From positions 744,001 through 808,000 of the forward strand of contig OZ260100.1 of NCBI GenBank assembly GCA_965284565.1: DNA of 64,000 nucleotides. Direction: 5' to 3'. Position numbers and translations under genes: made by a program. Within the stretch, counting starts at the first letter, position 1, and each line of letters starts with the position of its first letter. Origin of the DNA: BRH-c54 sp965284565. GTDB taxonomy: Bacteria; Bacteroidota; Bacteroidia; Flavobacteriales_E; Vicingaceae. Below the pieces are notes generated by a model. It ran no database searches. It was given only the letters and a program-made list of their open reading frames with translations, and was not told the origin of the DNA. Positions 8,020 through 18,259 of this stretch are shown here, piece by piece.

Positions 8020-9039
8020 CTACAAAGTAGATTTTTTCAAGAAATTGCAAAGCTTAAAAAGTACTCTGGCACCAACATTCGCATCCCAATCGCTGTTGCC
8101 CACTTCGTTTAAATCGAAACCAATAATTTGCTTTTTGCTCTCTACTAATTTATTGATTAGGTAATTAATTTGTTCGTATTCAAAACCTCCTGGAACGGGC
8201 GTTCCTGTATTTGGACAATGTTTTGGATCTAGGGCATCTATATCGTATGTAATATAAACTTTTTGTGGTAACTCATTAATAATTTCATCGCAAATAGTTT
8301 CCCAAGTTTTACCACCAAATTGCTGTGCTTTTATATCCCAATCGAAAAAAGTAGTAATTCTTCCTTTTAAGTTTTTAATATAATCTACTTCATCCTGACA
8401 AACATCTCTAATACCTACCTGAACTAATTTTGACACTTGTTTTAACTGTAATGCGTTATGAGCAATTGATGCGTGAGAGAACTCAAACCCTTCGTAAGCA
8501 ACACGCAAATCGGCATGTGCGTCTATTTGTAAAATTCCAAAATCATTATACTTTTCAGCCAATGCTTGTATTAATCCTAACGGAGAATTATGGTCTCCAC
8601 CTAAAATGGCTACTAATTTTCCTTGATTAAGGTATGCTAAAGCTGTTTGTTTAACATGATTATTAATCTCATTACAATAAGCGTTTACTGATGCTAATAT
8701 TTCCTCATCTTCAGTATTAAATACTTCTCCATCTTCTAATTTTGCAATTAACTCCGAAGCAATTTTACCTACTTTTTTATGTTGCTTGGCTTCTTTTTTA
8801 TTTACTGGCAACATGAACACCTTATTTTCCCAAGCTTTATCTAGATTGATGTCAAATAAATCTACTTGTAAAGAAGCTTCGATTATTCGTTGTGGAGCTT
8901 TTGCAGTTCCTTTGTTGAAAGAGCAAGTTATATCTGTAGCTACAGGAATAATAACAATTTCGCTATCATCAAGTGAATATGGCAACCCAAAAATATTTCC
9001 ATTGGCAACACCAACATCGTTAGGATTAAAATCTGTCAT
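8020..9039 (-). CDS. Ureohydrolase (arginase/agmatinase/formimidoylglutamase family)
   Basis: 339 residues of the binuclear-manganese ureohydrolase fold. The metal ligands are visible: GGDH (147-150), DAHAD (173-177) and DID with a following Asp (266-271, YDIDALDP). It should hydrolyse a guanidino or formimino substrate such as arginine, agmatine or formiminoglutamate; the choice cannot be made from the motifs seen. The phosphosugar isomerase gene ends 6 bases before its start, so the two are co-transcribed. The substrate-binding loop was not resolved. Confidence 0.85.
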   Translation of the reverse strand: MTDFNPNDVGVANGNIFGLPYSLDDSEIVIIPVATDITCSFNKGTAKAPQRIIEASLQVDLFDINLDKAWENKVFMLPVNKKEAKQHKKVGKIASELIAKLEDGEVFNTEDEEILASVNAYCNEINNHVKQTALAYLNQGKLVAILGGDHNSPLGLIQALAEKYNDFGILQIDAHADLRVAYEGFEFSHASIAHNALQLKQVSKLVQVGIRDVCQDEVDYIKNLKGRITTFFDWDIKAQQFGGKTWETICDEIINELPQKVYITYDIDALDPKHCPNTGTPVPGGFEYEQINYLINKLVESKKQIIGFDLNEVGNSDWDANVGARVLFKLCNFLKKSTL

Positions 9040-9045
9040 GTTGTA

Positions 9046-10029
9046 TTAAATTTTAGACAATTCGTTTTTAAGATGAGTGATAACATCTACTTCAACCACA
9101 TCTACTCCATTTTTTTCAGCTAATAAATAAGAAATCCAATCTCCTAAATGAATTAAGTATAAAGCTCTTTCTAATTTTGAATTACCCTTTGAGTGAATTT
9201 CTATAATGGTAGAAGTGTATTTTTTAAAAACTGTTTTACTTACCTCAATTCTTTTTTGGTTTCTGTAATATTCATCTTCATTTTTGAAAATAACTACTGC
9301 TAAATCTTCATTTTTATTTGCCCAGCCTACTAATTCATTGTGATTCATTTCTGGAATTACATGGTGCCAACAAAGCATTTTAGAGTTTTCATTTATTTGT
9401 TGACGAAAACGTACTGCTACACCTTCATAAGAAGATTCAGCATATATAACTGGAATTTTTTTATATAGTTTTTCAGTAATTGCTCTAGCTTCAACTAAAA
9501 TAAGCGATTCATTTTCATCTAACAATTTAATGGCTCTTATAAATTCATTTGAATAATCAGAACTAACAACTCCATAGTGATTCAGTAATTTAAACAAAGG
9601 TGGAAAAGCTAAACCAAAAGCTGCTCTAGGTGGATTACCTCCCGGAATTAAAATATGATTATATTTTTTTTCAATAGCCAAAGCTGCTAATTTACCACCA
9701 GATGTTATGCAAGCAATGGTTGCATTTTTTTGCTCAGCTTGAGTTATCATCTCTAATGTTTCTTCTGTATTTCCTGAGTAAGAGCAAGCTATTACCAAAG
9801 TCTTTTCATCAACAAATTGAGGAATTTTATAATCTTTATTTACTAAAATTGGTTGTTTAGCATTATCAGCTACAACCTGAGCAATAATTGTAGCTCCAAT
9901 ACCAGAGCCGCCTAAACCGCAAATAAGTACATTATTAAACTCTTTGTTAGAAGGCATTAATGTCGTATTGTTATTCAGTTCTATTGAATGTTGTAAGTGC
10001 TTGGTAAAATCTTCAATTAGTTCCTTCAT
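9046..10029 (-). CDS. Bifunctional phosphoglucose/phosphomannose isomerase-like SIS protein
   Basis: 327 residues with two SIS (sugar isomerase) domains. The first carries LICGLGGSGIG (residues 35-45) and ACSYSGNTEET, the phosphate-binding Ser/Thr loop. The later MNHNELVGW segment matches the PGI/PMI branch. The family interconverts glucose-6-P or mannose-6-P with fructose-6-P. It is shorter than classical GPI (about 550 residues) and matches the compact bifunctional form of archaea and Bacteroidota. It lies between the PurF-like gene and the ureohydrolase gene, all read leftward. Confidence 0.85.
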   Translation of the reverse strand: MKELIEDFTKHLQHSIELNNNTTLMPSNKEFNNVLICGLGGSGIGATIIAQVVADNAKQPILVNKDYKIPQFVDEKTLVIACSYSGNTEETLEMITQAEQKNATIACITSGGKLAALAIEKKYNHILIPGGNPPRAAFGLAFPPLFKLLNHYGVVSSDYSNEFIRAIKLLDENESLILVEARAITEKLYKKIPVIYAESSYEGVAVRFRQQINENSKMLCWHHVIPEMNHNELVGWANKNEDLAVVIFKNEDEYYRNQKRIEVSKTVFKKYTSTIIEIHSKGNSKLERALYLIHLGDWISYLLAEKNGVDVVEVDVITHLKNELSKI

Positions 10030-10095
10030 ATTTATAATTTCAAATGAAATGTTTTTTAATTAAGGGTATAAAGATAATTAACCCTTTCAATAATA

Positions 10096-11994
10096 TTAAT
10101 ATGCTCTTTCGTTTTTATTTTCAAAATAATTAATAAGTGCTTTATTCACCACTTTATTTCCTCCGGGAGTTGGGTAGTTGCCTGTAAAATACCAATCACC
10201 TGTATGGTTCAGACAAGCATCATGTAGTCCTTCAATAGTTTGAAAAACGATATCAACTTCAGCATTCATACCTTCAGGAGTAAGCAATTCTGTAATCTTC
10301 TTAGAAATTTGTTCTGCAGTAAAAGGAGCATATATCTCTTTTACAAAGTTTTTAATTTGCTCTTTTGGTAAATCTTGTTGTTCTACACATTTTTTATAAA
10401 CTTCCTCCAAAATACGTTGCTGATTAGTATCATGCAACAAAGCAATTGCCGCCTGAAAAGCAATAAAATCCCCTAATTTAGCCATGTCAATTCCATAACA
10501 ATCAGGGTATCTAATTTGTGGAGCAGAAGAAACAACCACAATTTTCTTTGGGTTTAACCTATCTAAAATTCTTAAAATACTTTGTTTTAAAGTTGTTCCC
10601 CTTACAATAGAATCATCAATAATAACTAAATTATCAGTAGGTTTTACAGAACCATAAGTGATGTCGTAAACATGTGTTACTAAATCATTTCTATCATCAT
10701 CTTGTGTGATAAACGTTCTTAATTTTGCATCTTTTATAGCAATTTTTTCAATTCTATTTCTTAAAGCAAGAATTTCATTCAGTTTTTCATCAGTAATATT
10801 ACTTCCTAAAGCGAGAATTTTCTGTTGCTTTACCTTATTCAGCTCATCTTGCATTCCTTTCATCATTCCATAAAAGGAAACTTCTGCAGTATTAGGAATA
10901 AATGAAAATACTGAGTTTTTCATATCATTATCTATACTTTTTAATACTTGAGTACAGATGTTTCTTCCTAACTGTTTTCTTTCTTTATAAATATCTATAT
11001 CACTTCCTCTTGAAAAATAAATTCGCTCAAAAGAACAAGCAGTTTTTTCTAATGGCTCTCTTACTAATTTTTCCTGAACACTTCCGCTCTTCTTAACAAT
11101 TAGTGCGTGTCCTGGTTTAATTTCTTTAATATTTTCTACCTTAACATTGAAAGCTGTTTGAATAGCTGGTCTTTCTGAAGTAATAACCACCACTTCATCA
11201 TCATGATAATAAAAAACAGGTCTAATTCCCGAAGGATCTCTTAAAACAAAAGCATCTCCATGTCCTAACAATCCTGCCATAGCATAACCCCCATCCCAAT
11301 CGGCAGCAGAGTTTTTAAGTATTTTTTGAATATCTAATTCTTTTGCAATTAGTGAAGAAATTTCTTTTCTCGAATAGCCTTGAGCTTTATATCTATCAAA
11401 TATTTCTTGATTTTCTACATCTAAAAAATGACCAATTTTTTCCATTACAGTAACCGTATCAGACTTTTCCTTTGGATGCTGACCTATATCCACCAATATA
11501 TCAAAAAGTTCATCTACATTAGTGAGGTTAAAGTTTCCTGCTACTACCAAGTTTTTAGTCATCCAGTTATTTTGCCTTAAAAACGGATGACAATTTTCTA
11601 TAGAATTACCTCCATAAGTTCCATATCTTAAATGTCCTAAGAAGACTTCTCCTGTAAATGGAACATTTTTTTTAAGCCATTTTACATCTTTTAATTTATC
11701 AGGATTTTTTTGATAAGCTTTTCTAAACTTATTGTTTACCTTATCAAAAATATGTTTTATTGGCTGATTATCATTTGAGCGATATCTACTAATATATCTG
11801 TCACCAGGTTCTACATCAAACTTTATATTAACCAATCCAGCACCATCCTGACCTCTATTGTGTTGTTTTTCCATCAATAAATACATTTTGTTTAATGCAT
11901 ACATTGACGTTCCATATTTTTCAATATAATATTCTAGTGGTTTTAATAGCCTTATTAATGCTATTCCACACTCATGTTTGATCGGGTCACTCAT
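10096..11994 (-). CDS. Long PurF-like class II glutamine amidotransferase / phosphoribosyltransferase
   Basis: 632 residues. An eight-residue leader precedes the catalytic Cys9 (HECGIALI), as in class II amidotransferases that process their N-terminus. The glutaminase half (HLRYGTYGGNSIENCHPF) is followed by a phosphoribosyltransferase domain with the PRPP loop VIIDDSIVRGTT near residue 460. Canonical PurF is about 470-510 residues. The extra length lies mostly inside the glutaminase half, between the leader and the PRPP domain, and in the C-terminal extension. Bacteroidota commonly carry this long form beside a normal PurF elsewhere, so whether it makes phosphoribosylamine is uncertain. A TAACTTTG box lies 29 bases upstream. 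Confidence 0.85.
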   Translation of the reverse strand: MSDPIKHECGIALIRLLKPLEYYIEKYGTSMYALNKMYLLMEKQHNRGQDGAGLVNIKFDVEPGDRYISRYRSNDNQPIKHIFDKVNNKFRKAYQKNPDKLKDVKWLKKNVPFTGEVFLGHLRYGTYGGNSIENCHPFLRQNNWMTKNLVVAGNFNLTNVDELFDILVDIGQHPKEKSDTVTVMEKIGHFLDVENQEIFDRYKAQGYSRKEISSLIAKELDIQKILKNSAADWDGGYAMAGLLGHGDAFVLRDPSGIRPVFYYHDDEVVVITSERPAIQTAFNVKVENIKEIKPGHALIVKKSGSVQEKLVREPLEKTACSFERIYFSRGSDIDIYKERKQLGRNICTQVLKSIDNDMKNSVFSFIPNTAEVSFYGMMKGMQDELNKVKQQKILALGSNITDEKLNEILALRNRIEKIAIKDAKLRTFITQDDDRNDLVTHVYDITYGSVKPTDNLVIIDDSIVRGTTLKQSILRILDRLNPKKIVVVSSAPQIRYPDCYGIDMAKLGDFIAFQAAIALLHDTNQQRILEEVYKKCVEQQDLPKEQIKNFVKEIYAPFTAEQISKKITELLTPEGMNAEVDIVFQTIEGLHDACLNHTGDWYFTGNYPTPGGNKVVNKALINYFENKNERAY

Positions 11995-12022
11995 TATCTT
12001 AACTCTGATTGAAAATCAAGTG

Positions 12023-12030
12023 CAAAGTTA
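12023..12030 (-). promoter_or_regulatory. Promoter -7 box TAACTTTG for the PurF-like gene
   Basis: The minus strand reads TAACTTTG, a perfect TAnnTTTG match, 29 bases before the start codon at 11994. Confidence 0.5.
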
Positions 12031-12086
12031 TTAAGAATAAACTAAAAAGTGAGGCTTGTTGAAAATAATCTTAGAAATAAAACTAA

Positions 12087-12476
12087 CTAAGCTCTAGTAA
12101 TTTTATCACATATTGCTTTCATCTCTTCAGCAGAAAGAGAAAGCTTTTCTTTTGAGAAATTAATATCCCCCACATTATTAATTGGAACTAAATGAATGTG
12201 GGCATGAGGGACTTCTAGTCCTATAACAGCTACACCAATTCTTTTGCAAGGAATAGCTATTTCAATCATTTTAGCAGTAATTTGAGCAAAGCTCCATAAT
12301 TCTTGATAGGTTGGATCAGAAATATCAAAAATATAATCTATTTCTTTTTTGGGAATCACTAGAGTGTGTCCCTTTGCTAAAGGAGAAATGTCTAAAAAAG
12401 CAAGGAAATTTTCATTTTCAGCAATTTTATAACACGGTATTTCTCCATTAATAATTTTAGTGAAAACTGTACTCAT
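12087..12476 (-). CDS. HIT-family nucleotide hydrolase
   Basis: 129 residues with the histidine-triad signature HAHIHL (His91, His93, His95). The N-terminal segment FTKIINGEIPCYKI is typical of the Hint/HinT branch, which hydrolyses purine nucleoside phosphoramidates and related adenylylated compounds in the cytoplasm. The start codon overlaps the greA stop by one base (TAATG), showing translational coupling with greA. Confidence 0.92.
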   Translation of the reverse strand: MSTVFTKIINGEIPCYKIAENENFLAFLDISPLAKGHTLVIPKKEIDYIFDISDPTYQELWSFAQITAKMIEIAIPCKRIGVAVIGLEVPHAHIHLVPINNVGDINFSKEKLSLSAEEMKAICDKITRA

Positions 12477-12949
12477 TACCTTGAAATTTCAATTATTTCA
12501 AACTTTACTGTTCCTGTTGGCACATTAATATCTACAATATCGCCTACTTTCTTTCCTAACAAACCTTCTCCTATTGGTGAGTTTACAGATATCTTTTTAG
12601 CTTTCAAATCTGCTTCTTTTTCAGACACCAAAGTGTATTCCATTATAGCTCCATTAGCTACATTCTTTATTTTAACTTTAGATAAAATTAATGCTTTGGA
12701 TGTATCTAATTGAGATTCATCTATAATTCTTGCATTAGCAATAATATTTTCTAGCTTAGTAATTTTTAACTCTAATAATCCTTGAGCTTCTTTAGCTGCA
12801 TCATATTCTGCATTTTCAGATAAATCACCTTTATCCCTAGCTTCAGCAATTTGAGCGGAAATTGTAGGGCGTTCAATTGACTTTAATTGATGTAACTCTT
12901 GATTAAGTTTTTCTAAACCCTCTTTTGTATAATAATTAATCTGTGACAT
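12476..12949 (-). CDS. greA: Transcription elongation factor GreA
   Basis: 157 residues, the family norm. The N-terminal coiled coil (about 1-75, with GDLSENAEYDAAKE containing the acidic tip) enters the RNA polymerase secondary channel and stimulates cleavage of backtracked transcripts. The C-terminal FKBP-like domain (SPIGEGLLGKKVGD) binds polymerase. It is coupled to the HIT gene downstream and is separated from the PorV-like gene by a hairpin. Confidence 0.96.
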   Translation of the reverse strand: MSQINYYTKEGLEKLNQELHQLKSIERPTISAQIAEARDKGDLSENAEYDAAKEAQGLLELKITKLENIIANARIIDESQLDTSKALILSKVKIKNVANGAIMEYTLVSEKEADLKAKKISVNSPIGEGLLGKKVGDIVDINVPTGTVKFEIIEISR

Positions 12950-12964
12950 AAGTTTTATAATGCG

Positions 12965-12993
12965 AAAAGAGAACTCAAAATTGAGCTCTCTTT
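12965..12993 (-). terminator. Likely terminator between the PorV-like gene and greA
   Basis: GAGAACTCAA (12969-12978) and TTGAGCTCTC (12981-12990) pair with a single G-U wobble and extend through A/T pairs; read leftward, TTTT follows the stem. It lies 28 bases after the PorV-like stop and 16 bases before the greA start codon. Confidence 0.5.
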
Positions 12994-13020
12994 AATTTTG
13001 TTAAATATTTATTTTATTAA

Positions 13021-14109
13021 TTACATATGCAATCTAACACCAATACTATGAGTTCCATCAAAATTCTCAGTTGTTTGGTAAGCATAATCGAAGCTAAAAG
13101 TTGAACCTCCTTTACCTAATGGAGCAACTATAGATGCACCAAAAGCGGGTCCAGTAAAAGCATTAATTCTTTTTTCACTATCAAACCAAGTATCTTGCTC
13201 TAAAGTGTAACCTGCTCTAACCATAAACATTTCTTTAAAAGCATACTCTAACCCCACTTTATATTGATCGTTAGTAAAAGAATTTGCAGTAAAGTTACCT
13301 GCTACTGTTAATCTATGCATAGAAGAAATTTCTTTTGAAACAGAATCAACAGAAGGAGCTATGTAAAAATCATACGATAACCCTATATTTAATAATGATG
13401 GCAATTGAAAATCCGCAACTCTATGATTTTTAGAAACAGATATTGTCGATCCACTAGAATTATCTTCAGCTGTAAAAGAAAGACCATCACCTGAGGCTTT
13501 CATTGTTGGTCCAACATTCTTTAATGCTATACCAAATTTTATTCTATCATTTTCTCCAGTTTTATATCTGATTCCCGCATCAAAAGCAAAACCTCTATTA
13601 GAAATATTTGAAATTGATTCACTAATAATCTTAACAGATAATCCCCCAGAAATGCTATTAGAAAAAGCTTGAGCATATCCAAAATCAAGGTTTAAATAAC
13701 TAGGAGAGAAAGTTCCTATACCACCTTCTGGGTTATCTTCAGTAGTAACATCAATATCTCCAAAATTCATAGACATAACCCCAACACCTATTACACCTGT
13801 TTCACTCACTCTTTGTGAAAACCCAAAAGAATTAATATTAATATCACTACCTGATAAATAGTTTTTATATGTAAACAATAATTCTGATTTATTAGTAAAT
13901 GCCAAACCAGCAATATTAAGACTCATTGCTTCTAAACCTACTACAGAAGCAGTATTAGCTCCACCAAACCCGACACTTTTAGTCCATGGGTTGATTAACA
14001 ATTGAGAAGCACCAGCCTCACCTGCTCTATCTTTATTCCCTCCATACATTTGAGAAGCTGTAAATAGGACAGTGGCCAATATAGCAATTGATATTTTTGA
14101 ATTTCTCAT
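13021..14109 (-). CDS. PorV/PorQ-like outer-membrane barrel protein
   Basis: 362 residues with a signal peptide (to about residue 23) and the N-terminal segment AGASQLLINPWTKSVGFGGA followed by LEAMSLNIAGLA. These match the conserved N-plug of the PorV/PorQ family, a FadL-like barrel group. The rest shows alternating strands and ends in IGVRLHM. Known PorV shuttles T9SS cargo from the SprA translocon to the surface attachment complex. This gene follows an exported protein with a sorting-like C-terminus (44 bases away), suggesting a dedicated partner. It could also serve as a transport barrel independent of T9SS. Confidence 0.82.
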   Translation of the reverse strand: MRNSKISIAILATVLFTASQMYGGNKDRAGEAGASQLLINPWTKSVGFGGANTASVVGLEAMSLNIAGLAFTNKSELLFTYKNYLSGSDININSFGFSQRVSETGVIGVGVMSMNFGDIDVTTEDNPEGGIGTFSPSYLNLDFGYAQAFSNSISGGLSVKIISESISNISNRGFAFDAGIRYKTGENDRIKFGIALKNVGPTMKASGDGLSFTAEDNSSGSTISVSKNHRVADFQLPSLLNIGLSYDFYIAPSVDSVSKEISSMHRLTVAGNFTANSFTNDQYKVGLEYAFKEMFMVRAGYTLEQDTWFDSEKRINAFTGPAFGASIVAPLGKGGSTFSFDYAYQTTENFDGTHSIGVRLHM

Positions 14110-14153
14110 ATTAAATTTTAGTTATATTTAAGTTTATAATTGTAAAATAAATT

Positions 14154-17100
14154 TTAAAACCCATTTAAATCAGTAGGTTTAATAACACCGAACCATTTAA
14201 GCGTTCTTTCTCCTATATTAGGTACATCTATATGCATTAAATATACGCCTCCTGCTACTGGTACATCTGCAAAGTTCTTCAAGTCCCAATCTAAACTTGT
14301 TTTCGGATCGGCTTTGTTGAATCTTCTCATTAATGTTCCATTTACATTATAGATGGATATTGTACACTCTTCTGGTAGGTTTACTATTTTTATTCTATTA
14401 TCTAACTTACCTGTTTCATATGCTGAGTTAGCATAGTATGGATTTGGAACTACGTTTATCATTGCTAATACAGAGTCTTTTAATAAATCTGCATTGCCTT
14501 TTATCGTTTCTAATCCTGTCATATCAAATCCATACATTGGTAAACCATTGTTAGTGGTTGAGGCTGTGGTAAAACTGGTGTACCTTCTTGATACGCGTAA
14601 ACTTACTTTTGCTGTTGTTGATAGTAGGCTTTGTCCTTCTGCTAAAATCGGTACCCCTGCCCATACACAGCTACTAAATGCTAACATTCTATTTAAATCT
14701 GGTCCGTTTGCCATTATGTTAGCTAATGCTGAACAACCATCATATGTTGGTAAACTTCCTATTGGAGCAGGCACGTTTCCTCCTCTAAATACATATACAT
14801 AGTGTTTTCCTCCCATCATTCCTGACTCGCTATTTGTTGTTGGATTCCACTTCATGTCTCTTCCATTCTCACCTCCTAACCAACTGTCTTCTGCAAAGGC
14901 TATGTTTAATCGTTCGCCTGTTTCTACATTTATTGCATAGCCTGGAAACCAACCCATTCCTGTGCCTGTTCCATCTGGATTACCATTCTTATCTACACTT
15001 GGCTCACTTCTTAAATGGATGTGCTTTGCTCCTCCTTGTGCTAAGCCTGTTTGAGTTTGCGCTTCTAACACCATGGCTCTACTCCATTTACTCTTATCTG
15101 ATGTAAATACAATATCTACTGATGGAACATTGGTTAAACTCGACCTTTTTACTGAATTCCCACTCAACAATCCTAATCCTACAGCATCTAACTGAACATT
15201 CGCATCTGATATATAGGATACTAACCTATATGGTGCCCAAGCCCCATCTACTACTCCTTCAAAATATTGCTCGGGATCTACAAAACCTGTCGGATTACTC
15301 ACATCTTGTGGGGATAAAGAGTAATCATCATATGGGTCTGATCCACTTGGTGCAAATTGTGATGTTCCTGAGCGTATCCAGTTGTCATCTGTCTGTCCTT
15401 CTCTATCTCTAAACCCTGTTAACCATGGTTTGCTTGGGTCTGAAAAACTTATACTCCCTCCTATTAATCCATTACCTAACTCTGCTTCTTCTCCTGCATT
15501 CTTTGCTTGTACTATGCTTATTGATATCCCATGGTCTAATATGATTTGCTCGTTTTCTATTTTTATACTTTGATCTGAGTTTATCACATCTCCATTTGGT
15601 GCATATAGTGTCCAATAAGCATCTCCTAAATTACCAAGGGTTGCTGTATCGCTAAATTGTACTCTATACGCTCCTGCTGATACATTTAATGGATCTACTA
15701 CTTTTACATTGATTGGTCCATATCCTTTTTCATAAACCAAAAAGTCATCAAAGTTGTTGGCTACTATTCTTGTTTCTGTGCCTGATGTAAGTTTTAAATC
15801 ATTTCCTCCATTTCCTTGCCCTTCTACTCTGGTTATTTGTGGTTGATCTCCATATACTGAATTAGCATAAGTACCTCCTGCCTCTGGTGCTGGGTTATGT
15901 GGTATCGCTGCAAAAGAGGTTATTCCTCCCCCTCCGCCTGTTTTTCTACTGGCTATATATGGCTTCTTTTGTCCGTCTAATCTTAATGGATCATTTGGAT
16001 CATAATTTTTAAAATTATTGTATCCATAGGCTATTGCTATATAATAATACGTCTTATGATTTACTAATCTATCATCACCTGATGCAAATAAATCTCTGGT
16101 TACTCTAAAGGAATGTTTTATGCCTTTGTCTTCCCCATTTACCATCTCTTGTGGTACGTTAGCATTTAAGCTCTCATCAAAGGTGAAGTTTACTAATTGT
16201 TTTACTCCATCTTTTATATCTACTTGGGCTAATAACCTTGATACTTCTGGTTCATACAACTCTTCTACGCCTATGGATGCATTTTTTACTTGAAATATCT
16301 GATAGCCTTGAAAATCATAAAATCTTAAGGTATCTTTATCATCATCTGTCCCTTGATATACTCCATCCATAGTATCTGGTATCGCAATAAATGGATCCTT
16401 CATGTTGTATGTCTCATTATAATTATTGGATACTACTTTGTTGGTTAAAAATAATATCAATTCCTTGTCTAACTCTTGAAAAGTAATATCTGGTGCATCT
16501 GGTCCCTCAGCTATCTTAAAGCAATTGTCAAATAAAGCTTGAGCTTTATCATCGGCTGTTTTTAGATTTTGTATGGAGGCTAAATTATTTCCTGTAGCTG
16601 CTCTTGCCCATACTACTCCTACTGTTAAATCGTTTACTGCTCCTGGCTCTAAGGTAAATGGTCCTGCTGATTGTAAAAACCTTCTGTCAAATGCTGTATT
16701 TGGTGTCCCTCCTGTGTTGGCATTAAACTCATTCCATGGTACTGGAGTTGGTGTTACTCCTAAGGTACTCCAGTGTAATGGGTCTGAATCTCCTGGAAAC
16801 AACAAGTCTGCTAGGATAGTACCTCCTGATGATGGGTGTCCGTTACCGCCCCATACCATAGGTGCTCCATCTCTCCATATCCCTTTTAGATAGTTGTAAT
16901 GTTGTAATGCATTTACTGGGTCTCCATCTCCTGGAAATTGCCCTGATCCTCTATTGTAATAAATAAACTTTCGCATCCCATATCGCTCATTATCTACTAT
17001 CCCATCTCCATAACCTAATCCTAACCCGCCATAAGGTATCCCTAATGAATCTATCGCATCTTGTACTACTTCTGTTAATGGATTGTCTATCGTATCATTA

Positions 17101-18212
17101 TCCATGTATGGCCCTTCAAAAAAATCTACTCCTATTGCTGGTGGTGTGGCTCCATATCCTAATGCTGCCTGATTGTCTTCATCTAAAGCATCTCCATTAT
17201 AACAAAAACCTAAACCTCTTTCTGCATCACAGCCTACATAATCATCTTCGGCATTCCCTAAATCGGCATCTACCCACTGACCAAAAAATGTCTCAGTTAA
17301 AGTAAAAGTAGATCTATTTATCATCTCATAGTTGTAAAATGTCATGTTATTTACCTCATCATTAGTGGCAAAAGCAAATGCCTGACCTCTTATCTCCATC
17401 CCTATCGATGGACCTTGTGACTCTGAGTGAACATTCCCTTTATCATTAAACACAAACCATATCGTGGTATCTCCAAATAACCTGATATCTCTTGTTGTTC
17501 TACAGTCTATATCGCCTATCAAATCATATTTAGGATAATCGCCTTGCGTTGGATCATAAAAATCATCGCCATCTCTGTCATAAAATGGGGCTAAATGCCA
17601 ATCTTGTCCTAATCCAGACTCTCCATGTGCTGGCCAGTTTAATATTATGTCTGGTACTTGATAACCTGGAAAGTTATCTATCTGTGTTGTAGTTCCATTT
17701 ATTATATCATCTTGACCTGCTTGATACCATGCTACAAACCTATCTACCATTGATCTTGATATCCCAAAATGTTCGTCAAATTTTTGACATGTAGCAGGGT
17801 CTATCTCTGCTGTTGATGTGTTTAATGGTCCTGGCCAAAAATCATTACCACTTGACCTAAATGTTACTGCTGCTATCTTTAACTGCCCGTTTACGTCTCT
17901 TCCGCCCATCCATAATGACCCAGCAAATATTGATGTATATCTAGGGTCATCTGCTGTCTTTTGTTTCGGTACATTGTACATCGATAAATTGTTCGCTCTA
18001 TCCATCCACATACTCCCTCCTGTCCCTTCTACTCTCGCTCTAATGTTGTTTAACTCTAATGTAGCTATCGCTATCGCTGGTGCACAATCCGCTGAACTTA
18101 CTGGACCATTACCTCCTCCTTTATTACCCCCTCCTGAAGTAGGTACATTGCGGGCGGTAAGGAACCCTATGCTTGTTATCGTAATAAAAGTTAAAACTAA
18201 CTGTTTTTTCAT
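14154..18212 (-). CDS. Very large exported protein with T9SS-like C-terminal domain
   Basis: The ATG at 18212 gives a standard signal peptide (MKKQLVLTFITITSIGFLTA); an upstream ATG at 18230 would add six residues. About 1352 residues follow, rich in Gly, Asp, Asn and aromatic residues. No enzyme motif is recognised. The C-terminal ~100 residues look like a sorting domain variant: INVVPNPYYANSAYE, ISIYNVNGTLMRRF, GGVYLMHIDV, and a WFGVIKP ending. The gene sits between a TonB-dependent receptor (47 bases upstream) and a PorV-like barrel (44 bases downstream). Its strand composition differs from its neighbours: the coding strand is purine-rich, so the opposite strand contains many chance open frames. 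It is probably a surface protein of unknown function. Confidence 0.8.
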   Translation of the reverse strand: MKKQLVLTFITITSIGFLTARNVPTSGGGNKGGGNGPVSSADCAPAIAIATLELNNIRARVEGTGGSMWMDRANNLSMYNVPKQKTADDPRYTSIFAGSLWMGGRDVNGQLKIAAVTFRSSGNDFWPGPLNTSTAEIDPATCQKFDEHFGISRSMVDRFVAWYQAGQDDIINGTTTQIDNFPGYQVPDIILNWPAHGESGLGQDWHLAPFYDRDGDDFYDPTQGDYPKYDLIGDIDCRTTRDIRLFGDTTIWFVFNDKGNVHSESQGPSIGMEIRGQAFAFATNDEVNNMTFYNYEMINRSTFTLTETFFGQWVDADLGNAEDDYVGCDAERGLGFCYNGDALDEDNQAALGYGATPPAIGVDFFEGPYMDNDTIDNPLTEVVQDAIDSLGIPYGGLGLGYGDGIVDNERYGMRKFIYYNRGSGQFPGDGDPVNALQHYNYLKGIWRDGAPMVWGGNGHPSSGGTILADLLFPGDSDPLHWSTLGVTPTPVPWNEFNANTGGTPNTAFDRRFLQSAGPFTLEPGAVNDLTVGVVWARAATGNNLASIQNLKTADDKAQALFDNCFKIAEGPDAPDITFQELDKELILFLTNKVVSNNYNETYNMKDPFIAIPDTMDGVYQGTDDDKDTLRFYDFQGYQIFQVKNASIGVEELYEPEVSRLLAQVDIKDGVKQLVNFTFDESLNANVPQEMVNGEDKGIKHSFRVTRDLFASGDDRLVNHKTYYYIAIAYGYNNFKNYDPNDPLRLDGQKKPYIASRKTGGGGGITSFAAIPHNPAPEAGGTYANSVYGDQPQITRVEGQGNGGNDLKLTSGTETRIVANNFDDFLVYEKGYGPINVKVVDPLNVSAGAYRVQFSDTATLGNLGDAYWTLYAPNGDVINSDQSIKIENEQIILDHGISISIVQAKNAGEEAELGNGLIGGSISFSDPSKPWLTGFRDREGQTDDNWIRSGTSQFAPSGSDPYDDYSLSPQDVSNPTGFVDPEQYFEGVVDGAWAPYRLVSYISDANVQLDAVGLGLLSGNSVKRSSLTNVPSVDIVFTSDKSKWSRAMVLEAQTQTGLAQGGAKHIHLRSEPSVDKNGNPDGTGTGMGWFPGYAINVETGERLNIAFAEDSWLGGENGRDMKWNPTTNSESGMMGGKHYVYVFRGGNVPAPIGSLPTYDGCSALANIMANGPDLNRMLAFSSCVWAGVPILAEGQSLLSTTAKVSLRVSRRYTSFTTASTTNNGLPMYGFDMTGLETIKGNADLLKDSVLAMINVVPNPYYANSAYETGKLDNRIKIVNLPEECTISIYNVNGTLMRRFNKADPKTSLDWDLKNFADVPVAGGVYLMHIDVPNIGERTLKWFGVIKPTDLNGF

Positions 18213-18259
18213 GGTTTTATATTTTAACATATTCTATTTTATTTATTCTAAATAATCTA

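Noticed and set aside
10902..11096. Plus-strand open frame inside the PurF-like gene
   Set aside because: It lies opposite conserved amidotransferase residues and has no independent support.
14494..18255. Many open frames on the plus strand opposite the giant exported gene, several over 80 codons
   Set aside because: They follow from the skewed composition of the coding strand; none has a signal, domain or spacing that supports a gene, and the minus-strand gene is complete with a signal peptide.
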